A DNA stretch of 64,000 nt, from positions 980,342,482 to 980,406,481 of the forward strand of contig OX336389.2 of NCBI GenBank assembly GCA_946902985.2, read 5' to 3'. The translations under genes and the position numbers were made by a program. The DNA is from Meconema thalassinum. Its lineage: Eukaryota > Arthropoda > Insecta > Orthoptera > Tettigoniidae. Of the stretch, positions 54,065-63,236 are shown in pieces; within the stretch, counting starts at the first letter, position 1, and the number at the start of each line of letters is the position of its first letter. The notes beneath the pieces are model-generated. The model was not told the DNA's origin and did not search any database. It worked only from the letters and a program-made list of their open reading frames with translations.

Positions 54065-55397
54065 CAGGGTTGGGTAAGTTAATTATAAAATGTAACTATG
54101 TTACAGTTACTGTTACTTGACATAAATAGCAACAAAGTTTCTGTTACAGTTACTTTTTTGTTACTTTTGTATAAAATTTACCATTTTCCCTGCTACTATA
54201 ATTTACTTTTTGAACGGAATAGTAGAGTTCAGTAATTTCCTGACCCGGTCGGAGACTGGAAGCAGGCTGTGGATTTTCATTTTCAGTAGAGTTCAGTAAT
54301 ATGGAAAAACAAAATGAGCTATCACAAAACAAAACTAACACTACAACGTTACAATAACCTGGCGCTCGTCATATGGTAGCACATCTCATGCCTTAAAAAT
54401 AATTAATTTCTTGGAAAGTTAATAGTATACAGTTAACACTAAAATATTTTGAAATCGGAATAATAATAATAATAATAATATCAAGCTATCGAATTACTGA
54501 TGTTTTACCTGCACATGCTTCTTTAGGTTCGCTGCGGAATTACTACTGCTCTGTACTATTTTTACACCTGTGCACACTTTGCATCCGATTTTAAGAAATT
54601 AATTGTACCGACATGCATCAGCCAAGGCATCACATTCTCTTCTTTCTGGTCCATAACAATGGCACAATTCTAGTTACAAACATGTTTTAACTTCAATCTC
54701 ACCAGAGAAGAAATACCTCACGAATGATTTTAACAAGGCATTTGGCATACATCATAACATATCACAGTGGTTTTGTTACAATTTCTCCCCCTCCGCAAAC
54801 CTTTTAAACGGGTCTGAATTAAGTAATAAAATGTTGTTTTGTGTTCTCAGGCTCTCTAGTAAAATATGTGTTTCTCAGAATTGCCTACAAAAAGAATGTC
54901 CAAAATATAGCTGCTACAGGAGCTATTTGGCACGTTTTATTCCGGGAATGGTTCATAAACCCTGATAGAGGATCAGACCTAATCTCATACTGACCTTCAC
55001 AGAAGATTGTGGGGAGTTTTCTATTCTCAGGCCTCCAAGTAAATGGTCTACACAGCGACATGTCAGGGTTGGAACTTTTATGGCACCAGTGTGGGCATAT
55101 TTAAAGGAAACGGGCGCAGGTACTCGAACCTTTCAAATCCATCATAAATACACGGTTCGTTTATGGTTATAGTCTGAGTTGAATATAGAGATGGGCTGGT
55201 TCATTATGGAAAGTTGTTGGTTCAATTACCACATGTTATTGCCGACTGGTTGCTCCGTCTTAAGAAAGCAACAAGCATTTTTGTTACTTCGTTACTCTTA
55301 AAAGTAATGGAGTTACATTTACTTATTGCAAAAACTAACTTCGTTACCTTCTCATTACCTTAAGAAGTAAAACTGCGTTACTTACTCCCCAACCCTG
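54065..55397. mobile_element. Non-autonomous hAT element, CAGGGTT family
   Basis: Starts CAGGGTTGGGTAAGTTA and ends ACTCCCCAACCCTG, with many GTTAC/GTAAC words inside both ends. Flanks 'gttacatg' (54057-54064) and 'gtaatgtg' (55398-55405) agree at 5 of 8 positions, a possible decayed 8-bp duplication. It shares its left end with the hAT remnant at 7980 but has no transposase. A 48-bp SINE tail is inserted at 54237-54284. Confidence 0.75.
54237..54284 (+). mobile_element. 48-bp SINE B 3'-end insertion with perfect 16-bp duplication
   Basis: The insert 'ttcctgacccggtcggagac' ... 'ggattttcattttc' is the last part of SINE family B (full copy at 48991-49319). It is flanked by 'agtagagttcagtaat' at 54221-54236 and 54285-54300. 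Confidence 0.88.
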
Positions 55398-55546
55398 GTA
55401 ATGTGTCGGTCAAGTGACCGCATGGTACCAGTGCAATACCATCTACAGCACTCCAAAGCAACTAGTGTGCTCTTTTAAGGGGGTGACTTATTTTTGCCTA
55501 GGAAGATTATCCACTGTTTAATTTCAGACTGATTTTAATCAATCTA

Positions 55547-56460
55547 CAGTATAACCCCGATTTTGCCTGACCTCGATTTAGCGTAAACCCGTATTTAACG
55601 GAAGAAATAATTAGTCCCGAAAATTATTCTGTAAGTGTAATGCAATTTTATATTCGATTTAACGTAATTTGCATTACGGCAAAAACCGCATTTAGCGTTA
55701 GGAAATGTTAAAATGGTTATGCGATATTAAGAATCTATGAAAAAGACGTCATAAGCTCGTTAAGGATGATTCAAGGCATAAAAGGAATTTAGAGCGTAGG
55801 CGCTTAGCGAACGATATGATCGATCATCTTCCATATCTATTCCTCATTACTTGCACGAGCGAGCTCGAACTTAGCCGACCGAGGCCCGAAGACTAGCAAT
55901 GTACAGCGTGTTAACACCCACACCGCTTTGCATGCTTGCACGCAGCCAAGCTCTGATGTGACGCAATGCGTAAAGATGAAATCATTGAGATTCGAGAAGA
56001 CTGAACTGCGTTTCTCTGCGATGTAACGGTAGGCCTACTTGCGCAATCTTCGAAACATACGAGCATGTTGGTGCGAGTGGTATAGCACAGATTTCCTTTA
56101 TCTTCGAAGCCCAAACAATACAAGAGGAATGCACTTTCACTAGGAACCTATCCACCCTTTGCCAACAGCCACTCCCCAAGGTCGCTGATCTGTGAGTTGT
56201 GAAGGGTGGATGCGCGGACAGCATGTTGTAAACAGCGATTATTGCCTAATGGCGCAAACTTGCGCGACACCGAGAGCGTATTTGGTGGATGCTCTTCACG
56301 CAGTCAACAAATCGTGGGAGAAAAATACCTCTACTATGCTTGCACAAACGCAAGCGTTTGCCGACTTCTGTTAGGACGATATTTCGAACGGGCAAGTTAG
56401 ACGTCAATAAAGACGATTATGAGTTCCCTGCGTGGTGGTTTTTGAAATAAACTAGAGTCG
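55547..56460. mobile_element. Possible pogo-like end with unrecognised interior
   Basis: After TA at 55545-55546 the sequence CAGTATAACCCCGATTTTGC looks like a pogo/Tigger terminus, with subterminal repeats 'cgatttagcgtaa', 'tatttaacgg', 'cgatttaacgtaa'. The inner 600 bp has no frame I know. A matching right end was not found. A Tigger-like phrase 'attaaccggattttattg' at 57889-57906 may be part of the same or another element. Confidence 0.4.
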
Positions 56461-56462
56461 TG

Positions 56463-57500
56463 AAACTGAATATTCCATATTAGAGCACTATGATCAGATG
56501 GAATCCAATCCGTTTCTTTTGAAATCTACAGACCGAAAGATGTTAGCAGTACTAGTAAACAGCAGATCGAGGTAGTTATGTCCACGGGTGAGATGTGGGT
56601 TCATTTGGTGCAAAGAGAATTCCTCAATAATCTCGCAGAAGATAGAGTTCACTGCACTTTCAGATAGTTTTAAAGGGACAAGAGAAGGCCCTTCCTGCTG
56701 TTCCCATGAGATGTCTGGCACGTTAAAATCCTCACACAATAGCACAGTGTCCTTTTCCTTCATCTGGGCGTGCACCCTGCTGAGGGAGGTATGCAGTTGC
56801 TCCATGCGGTGTATCAAGGCGGGCGGGGGTAGGTTCACACAGCCCACGAACACTCTAGACCTTCCCTGGATTTCTAACCAAAGAATCTCACATTCACTTT
56901 CTAAGTCCACTCTTCTCCTCGCACGCATCTGAGACTGCGTAGCAATGACAACATTACCACCTCGCCAGGCCTTTATCTCCTAAATATATCATGAGTCATA
57001 GAAAAGGCGAGTTCTGCGTCAAGAAAACTGTCAAAAAGCAAAGACTTATTTAAGGCTGTTATTGACATGATGTTAAATTCACTGCTGCTTAAATCTACTT
57101 TGTTCAGCTTGTTGGCCACACTCTGAGTGTTCTGAAAGTATATGGACATAGAACTGTTCAGACACAGACTGGATTAATTTCTACTTCACCTGATATTAGC
57201 AGAAGCATGAAGACTGTGGTCACCATTGATGTTGATCCCCCTGACTGTCCCTCTCCTAGTTGAAGACCTGGCTACTTTTAGCAGCATAGCAGGTGACATT
57301 CCAGCAGCAGAGAAACAACAAATATTAAAACTCTGATTAGAGCACTTACAGTTTACTGAAGCATAATTCTTTTCACAATTTATGGACACCCTCACTTCAC
57401 TATCATTCACAAGAAAAGAACTAGTTACGTGAAAGAATAACAGTAGGAAACAGCACAAAACCGGAGACTGTAACACACACAGTTCACTCGCCGTCGCCAT
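56463..57500 (-). pseudogene. LINE endonuclease (5' half of a Jockey/CR1-type element)
   Basis: The minus strand starts near 57500 with 'MATASELCVLQSPVLCCFLL' and 5' untranslated-like sequence. It continues through broken frames with 'IYFQNTQSVANKLNKV', then an open frame from 56928: 'SECEILWLEIQGRSRVFVGC', 'VNLPPPALIHRMEQ', 'DTVLLCEDFNVPDISWEQQE', 'MNPHLTRGHNYLDLLFTS'. This is an APE-type endonuclease; 'GDFN' has become 'EDFN'. No reverse transcriptase follows. Confidence 0.7.
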
Positions 57501-58054
57501 CTTGGAGCATTTGTGAGATCAAGATTGAAAACCGACTTTAAATTCTGAAATAGCCTGTGATCATATTTATTTAAAAAAACCACTGTAACATTCCAGTTTC
57601 GTCATAATTTTGTTCACATCAGTTCATTAGGCACCATTGCGATATTTTATTGTTTACTCATGCTCAACAAGACAGCAGACGCTCGACAAGACAGCAGACA
57701 AATGCGGAGTTAATGAGAATTACAGCCTTAAGACGGGCGTCATATTCTAAATTTTGAGGTTGGATCATTTTTCATCATAACATCAATATCGTCCAATTCA
57801 GCTATAGTAAAATATTAAAGCAAGGATTTTAATTACAGAGCTTTTATAAATAATTCAAGCAGAATTGTTTGGTTTCTTGGATTTTGAATTAACCGGATTT
57901 TATTGCATTGAGGTTTGATCACAAAATATACAGACATCAGTTAGATACAGATGCACATTGTAGATGCTTACTCAGGGCCACTTTTGTAACTATAATGGTT
58001 TAGTCAATGTACATGCTAAGTTTTCCAATGAATAAACTGTCAAGTAGCATATTG
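57501..58054. other. Intron sequence, nothing firmly recognised
   Basis: A short direct repeat 'gacaagacagcagac' occurs around 57667-57700. No genes. Confidence 0.4.
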
Positions 58055-58056
58055 TA

Positions 58057-59521
58057 CACACATCAAAAAAAGTTTTGCATCACCTCGGTTCCCAGATCTC
58101 CGGCATATAGACGTTGACTGTGTATATTGTATCCAAGATACAGTCCCTTTGACTGTTCATAGATGTCACTAAAACTGCTCAAAGATGTAAACAACCATGC
58201 ATGAGCAGGGCCTATTAGACGGAGGGGGTACGACAGCCGATCAGTTCCAGTCATTCCACCAGGACGAAGGTACGCTGCTCATGTTGTCTGTAGTTCTACC
58301 ATGCCTAGAAGGTCAATACCGCAGTTCGATCGCGTCCGCATTGTTACTTTGTGTCAAGAAGGGCTCTCAACAAGGGAAGTTTCCAGGCGTCTCAGAGTGA
58401 ACCAAAGCGATGTTGTTCGGACATGGAGGAGGTACAGAGATACAGGAACTGTCGATGACAGGCCTCGCTCAGGCCGCCCAAGGGCTACTACTGTAGTGGA
58501 TGACCGCTACTTACGGATTGCCGCTCGGAGGAACCCTGACAGCAATGCCACCATGTTGAATAATGCGTTTCGTTCAGCCACAGGACGTCGTGTTTCAACT
58601 CAAACTGTGCGCAATAGGCTGCATGATGCGCAACTTCACTCCCGACGTCCATGGCGAGGTCCAGCTTTGCAACCCCGACACCATGCAGCGCGGTACAGAT
58701 GGGCCCAACAACATGCTGAATGGACCCCACGGAATTGGCATCACGTTCTCTTCACCGATGAGTGTCGCATATGCCTTCAACCAGACAATCGTCGGAGACG
58801 TGTTTGGAGGCACCCTGGTCAGGCTGAACGTCTTAGACACACTGTCCAGCGAGTGCAGCAAGGTGGTGGTTCCCTGATGTTTTGGGGTGGCATTATGTGG
58901 GGCCGACGTACGCCACTGGTGGTCATGGAAGGCTCCGAAACGGCTTTACGATACCTGAATGACATCCTCCGACCCATAGTGCAACCATATCGGCAGAATA
59001 TTGGAGAGGCATTTGTCTTCATGGACGACAATTCTCGACCTCATCGTGCACATCTTGTGAATGCGTTCCTTCAAGATAACGACATCGCTCGACTACAGTG
59101 GCCAGCATGTTCGCCAGACATGAACCCTATCGAACATGCCTGGGATATGTTGAAAAGGGCTGTTTATGGACGTCTTGACCCACCAACCACTCCGAGAGAT
59201 TTACGCCGAATTGTCGTTGAGGAGTGGGACAATTTGGACCAACAGTGTCTTGATGAACTTGTGGATAGTATGCCACGGCGAATACAGGCATGCATCAATG
59301 CAAGAGGACGTGCTACTGGGTATTAGAGGTAGTGGTGTGTACTGCAATCTGGACCACAAATGCTGAAAGTCTAGCTGTATGATGGTACAACATGCAATGT
59401 GTGGGTCTCATGAGCAATAAAACGAGCTGAAATGTTGTTTGTGTTGATCTCTATTCCCTTTGTATTTAACGGTTCCGGAACTCTTGGAACCGAGGTGATG
59501 CAAAACTTTTTTTGATGTGTG
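58057..59521 (+). mobile_element. Complete Tc1-like transposon with identical ends
   Basis: Starts CACACATCAAAAAAAGTTTT. A 36-bp terminal repeat is exact at both ends (58057-58092 and the inverse ending 59521). TA lies at 58055-58056 and 59522-59523. Length 1,465 bp. It holds one intact transposase gene. Exact termini, an intact frame and intact target suggest recent insertion. Confidence 0.95.
58301..59326 (+). CDS. Tc1-like transposase, intact, 341 aa
   Basis: The protein catalyses cut-and-paste transposition at TA sites. N-terminal paired-type helix-turn-helix: 'VRIVTLCQEGLSTREVSRRL' (residues about 12-31) and a second one after 'RSGRPRATT' (an AT-hook-like GRPR box). The catalytic triad D, D, E is in 'VLFTDECRI', 'FVFMDDNSRPH' and 'SPDMNPIEHAWD'. 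The last two are 34 residues apart (DD34E). The length is that of an active Tc1 enzyme (about 340 aa). The ATG at 58301 precedes 'PRRSIPQFDRV'. It lies in sense orientation in the ARIP4-like intron. Confidence 0.95.
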   Translation: MPRRSIPQFDRVRIVTLCQEGLSTREVSRRLRVNQSDVVRTWRRYRDTGTVDDRPRSGRPRATTVVDDRYLRIAARRNPDSNATMLNNAFRSATGRRVSTQTVRNRLHDAQLHSRRPWRGPALQPRHHAARYRWAQQHAEWTPRNWHHVLFTDECRICLQPDNRRRRVWRHPGQAERLRHTVQRVQQGGGSLMFWGGIMWGRRTPLVVMEGSETALRYLNDILRPIVQPYRQNIGEAFVFMDDNSRPHRAHLVNAFLQDNDIARLQWPACSPDMNPIEHAWDMLKRAVYGRLDPPTTPRDLRRIVVEEWDNLDQQCLDELVDSMPRRIQACINARGRATGY

Positions 59522-59525
59522 TATA

Positions 59526-59707
59526 TTGGCCAAGGAAATGACAGCAATGGATGAAGCTGTAGAAAAATCACAAAATTATATTTTTTTGATTTCTATAATT
59601 CTCAGTCCTTCATTGCATGCAAAATCGCTTCTACATAAGTTGTATAATTTTCTAAACTCTGCTGATAATACCTGAGATATGTTTTTTTTTTTGGTTTTTT
59701 TTTACAG
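59526..59707. promoter_or_regulatory. 3' splice region before the helicase exon
   Basis: A long T-rich tract ('gttttttttttttggttttt' at about 59678-59700) and 'ttacag' form a strong acceptor for the exon at 59708. The Tc1 element ends only 186 bp upstream of it. Confidence 0.6.
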
Positions 59708-59824
59708 ATAGGGGGTGTCAGATTTTTGTTCGACAATGTAGTTGAGACGTTAGATCGATTCGACACTTCTACAGGCTTTGGCTGCATTCTGGCTCATTCA
59801 ATGGGCCTTGGTAAGACATTACAG
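59708..59824 (+). CDS. ARIP4-like exon: start of SNF2 helicase core, motif I
   Basis: The exon encodes 39 residues in phase 0: '[20 protein letters not shown]', then '[19 protein letters not shown]'. It holds the end of the Q-like motif region (with PHQ at the end of the previous exon) and motif I, where GLGKT is the ATP-binding P-loop. The wording '[31 protein letters not shown]' fits ARIP4/RAD54L2, closer than ATRX or RAD54. The exon ends at CAG|gtaggt. The rest of the ATPase lies beyond the window. Confidence 0.95.
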
Positions 59825-59902
59825 GTAGGTTTTTGTTTTGTTTTGTTTGTTATGAGCATTACTTTAAATACAATATGTATCTGCTTACCACATGCCCTAG
59901 AT

Positions 59903-60348
59903 CAGCGGTTCCCAACCATTTTTGAGTTGCAAACCCCTTCTACAATGATCTGAGTTGGGTGAACCACTTACTTTTAAATATACAATGTACATGTAAACTG
60001 TTCCTTAATGGGGTCGCGGTACTGTTGTTAGTATTGTTTGAGCACAAACAAGCTTCCAGTGTAGCTAAATCAAATGCATTCCTAACGTTGTTACTCAACT
60101 GTAAATGAGGCATTCGCGGTGAATATTAATTTATCGTGGAAATAATGTGATAAATTCCCGATGGTAACAAGGGGGATTACAAGGTTAATTTAATTTTAAA
60201 ATAATAATATATGACAATGCCGCAAAAATTAAGGAAACAGTAATAGGTCTAACCTCGAAATCCGCCAGTATGGAAAAGTGTTTGGAAAACCCTTGAAATA
60301 TTTTGTGAACCCCCTAGGAGTTGGCAAACCACAGGTTGGGAAACGATG
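59903..60348. mobile_element. Small non-autonomous hAT element with perfect 8-bp duplication
   Basis: Starts CAGCGGTTCCCAACC and ends GGTTGGGAAACGATG, a hAT-type terminus. 'ccctagat' is duplicated at 59895-59902 and 60349-60356. 446 bp, no frame. It lies 78 bp beyond the helicase exon donor. Confidence 0.92.
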
Positions 60349-60392
60349 CCCTAGATGAAGAGACACTTCATTCTTATGAGGCAACAATTGAA

Positions 60393-61020
60393 GATCAAAT
60401 CAAATCACTTTATTTGCAATGAGGTGTCAACCTCGGTGGCAAATGAGGTACATAATTTACAAACACTACACAATATTAAAAGAATACAGTAACTTAATGT
60501 GCAAACACTACACAATATTAAAAGAATAAAGTAACAAACACCCAAAAGAATACAGTAACAAACGCTACACAATATTAAAAGAATACAGTAACTTAATGTA
60601 CTATTCACACATTGATTGAACTCCCCTCTCACAACTGCTGTAGGAATTACATAGCACGTATAATGTTTCTAGGATTACAGCACTAAGTTATTACCACTTC
60701 TTTCTTTTCCCTGGTTTTGTCTATTCTGCTCTTGAATAACTGGACTGATTTTGGAAAGGGATCAAACACCGCCCTTGGTAAACTGTTCCATTCCTTCACA
60801 CCCTTCCCAATGAATGAAAATTTACCCCAATCGCTTCTGCTAAAGTGCCGTCCAATTTTGAATTTGTGGTCTGCCCTGCCAATATAATTACTTTCCAATT
60901 GGAGCCTCTCACGGATTTCCCCCCATGCTTCCTCTCCTGTATATGCTCTATATAACCCTACAAGTCTGTTTTTCTCCCTTCTCTTACTTAATGTTTCCCA
61001 CCCAAGCTTCTCTAACATAT
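60393..61020 (-). mobile_element. LINE 3' end (CR1/L2-like) with C-terminal frame
   Basis: A minus-strand frame 61018-60683 reads 'MLEKLGWETLSKRREKNRLV', 'SFIGKGVKEWNSLPRAVFDP' and 'SVQLFKSRID', the conserved C-terminal tail of many animal LINEs. The 3' part has a 40-60-bp internal repeat ('cacaatattaaaagaataca', three copies at 60470-60590). It ends with an (ATTTG)n-like tail at 60393-60412. Confidence 0.75.
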
Positions 61021-61080
61021 CTGATACACTGCTTACTGAAGGAAATGGATTAATTCATTAGGACAACGTATTATAATTAA

Positions 61081-61400
61081 ACCCTACCCCGTGGCACTAC
61101 AGATCATTAATTCTGGTGTGAGGGTTTGGAGACTAAGCAGAGATGAGGTGTGTTTGATTCCCTCCTCACCCATCCTAGAGGTGGATTTCCGTGGTTTCCC
61201 ACTTCTAGCCTGGTCAAATGCTAAGATGGTTCCAAACTTAAGGCCAAGGCCATCTCCTTCCCAATCCTAGCCTTAATTAAAAATACATACACACTTATAG
61301 ACTACACAATAATACAGGTTATCAGACAAATTCTATACGCACCCAAGTATATGGGTTGAATGGTCAAGAAGTTCAAGCCCTTAGACGAAACAACAAGTCT
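61081..61400 (+). mobile_element. SINE family A copy, head damaged
   Basis: Starts 'ccccgtggcactacagatca' after most of the tRNA part, then the body 'gtggtttcccacttctagcc', 'aacttaaggccaaggcc' and tail 'acaggttatcagacaaattc', ending 'cccttagacgaaacaacaag'. Confidence 0.75.
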
Positions 61401-62094
61401 GGAACTGCTGCCACTGTAATATATTGTTCATCTGGAGAGAAAATTACTGTAGGTAAATAACCTTTAACAAATTGTGCTACTGGTCAGCATGTTTACGCAG
61501 TACAGTGACCGAGTTACGGTACCTACCCGAACAAATGCTAGAAGATTGCTCAGATAAGAGTGTTAATAGCATTAAAATAACCTTACAATTTATGATTGTA
61601 CGCAGTAAGAATTTTTCTATTTTGGGCGGGATAGTGGCTTTTCTATATTTGTCCAAAATATTTACCTAAGTTACTTTCTCCATGGTTTATGAACACTAAA
61701 TCATTTGCTAATTGGTGGGGATTGGCTGCATCAATTACTCAAGGACGAAGTACAAACAAATTCCCCCTAAAAGAACATCGGCCTGGATCTGCCCCAGCTT
61801 CACATACACCTAGTCCCTGAGCAAAGAGAATTAACCATATGAGGTTAGAATAATTAGAATAATACAACACAGGCGGGAATCGTATTCTGGCTGTTTGGGG
61901 CTAAACCTAGGGTGGTATCACTTACCTATGCGGCCGTACATTCAGTAATAATAATATTTTAACGTCCCTTCAGTCGCTGTCGTATTAGAGATGAACCTTG
62001 CTTAGAGTTTTTTACTCACAATCATAGCTACGAGAATCCGAGTCACCGTACGTGACATTGCACCTTGAAAATTGTTTAATAAATGAAGGAAGCT
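61401..62094. other. Intron sequence, nothing recognised
   Basis: No element ends, frames or repeats were identified. Confidence 0.4.
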
Positions 62095-62290
62095 TGTAGT
62101 TTTATTTGACAGTCAAACTCATGATCGTGAGATACGGGACCTCCATTTTTACGTGAAATGATCCACAGGACATGATATTTCACTTAGAAAATCATGCATG
62201 CATTGACTGTGAATCAAACCCAGTCTGTCTTGGTGACAGATAAGCAGGTTGACCACTGCACCATCACACCCCGTGTTTTATAGATGCCCC
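62095..62290 (-). mobile_element. SINE family D copy
   Basis: A tRNA-like head on the minus strand ('gatggtgcagtggtcaacct' with B box 'gggtttgattcac') is followed by 'aatgcatgcatgatttt' and 'aaaaatggaggtcccgta'. The body is the same text found within both arms of the MULE at 11443-16801. Confidence 0.7.
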
Positions 62291-62373
62291 AGGGTCGTAA
62301 CTTTCCTTGTAAGTGTAACACGCTAGAGATATATGTTGACAAACGTCTGTGACTCTTTAAGTGGCTTAAGTAT

Positions 62374-63077
62374 CATCCTCATCTTGAGCAGTTTCCGACG
62401 GCTGGTCGGGTCTGCTTGGAACATAAGCCTCTCCATCATTTCCTGTCCATCCACCATCTCTCGTCTTTCACTGTGTCCCATCACACTCCTCTTTCCTCCA
62501 CACTCTTCTTAACTCCTTTTGTCCATCTGTCCCTTGGTCTTCCCCTTGGCCTCCTCCCCTTCATTTCCATTTAATCATCATCCTCGGTATCCTCTCCTCT
62601 CGCATCCTCCTCACATGTCCATACCATTGTAGCCTAGATCGCTCTATTCTATTTTGCAATTGTTCCTCTCTTACCATCTCTCTGACTATCTCATTCCTTA
62701 CTCTGTCCATTCTTGTTACTCCTACCCTACTCCTCTGGAACTTCATCTACACTGCTCGTATTTTATTCTTGTCCCTTTCCTGCATCACCCATGTTTCTGA
62801 ACCATATGTCAAAATTGGCACAAAGTAGGTCTTGTAGATGATTCCTTTACATTTTTGTGGTACATCTTTATTCCATATCATCCCCCTAACACTCTTGAAA
62901 AATCCATCTGCACACCTTCTCCTTTCATTCATTTCCATCCTATTGCCTTCCTTTTCTTCAATTATGCTTCCCAAGTACTTGAAGCATTCTACTTTCTGCA
63001 ACTGCTGTCCTCCAAGTGTTATACCCATATCCAGTCTGTTCTTCCTCCTCGTTGTGATGACCACTTCACTCTTTTGT
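62374..63077 (-). mobile_element. LINE 3' fragment, (GAT)-tail family
   Basis: Minus-strand frames 63064-62747 and 62746-62561 read 'TRRKNRLDMGITLGGQQLQK', 'VECFKYLGSIIEE', 'YKTYFVPILTYGSETWVMQE', 'SRLQWYGHVRRMREERIPR'. The 3' end is at 'catcttgagcagtttcc'. A 10-bp duplication 'gcttaagtat' lies at 62364-62373 and 63078-63087. One frame break occurs at about 62750. Confidence 0.85.
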
Positions 63078-63236
63078 GCTTAAGTATACCGAAACTTAAT
63101 TTCGCAACCTCGGGTACCGGAGGTGCCTGCCTTACTAACAGAGTCGTAGGCAGAAGATAAATCGTGAGGGTTTGACACCACCCTCAGCTCCATTCTCCCA
63201 CACTCTAAAAATTAAAAAAGAACTGTCAAAAATATA

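Larger units (their letters stand above)
3797..59824 (+). other. ARIP4/RAD54L2-like SNF2 ATPase gene, internal five-exon part
   Basis: This is the host locus running through the window. Five exons total 1,097 bp and are separated by introns of 13,385, 11,701, 12,892 and 16,953 bp. All introns are GT-AG and the phases chain without conflict: exon 1 ends in phase 0, exon 2 in phase 0, exon 3 in phase 1, exon 4 in phase 0. The spliced product resembles the region of ARIP4 (RAD54L2) from the N-terminal coiled coil to SNF2 motif I. Known family members are nuclear DNA-dependent ATPases that interact with the androgen receptor and SUMO. The promoter, first exons and most of the helicase core are outside the window, so expression and full length cannot be judged. 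Confidence 0.85.
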
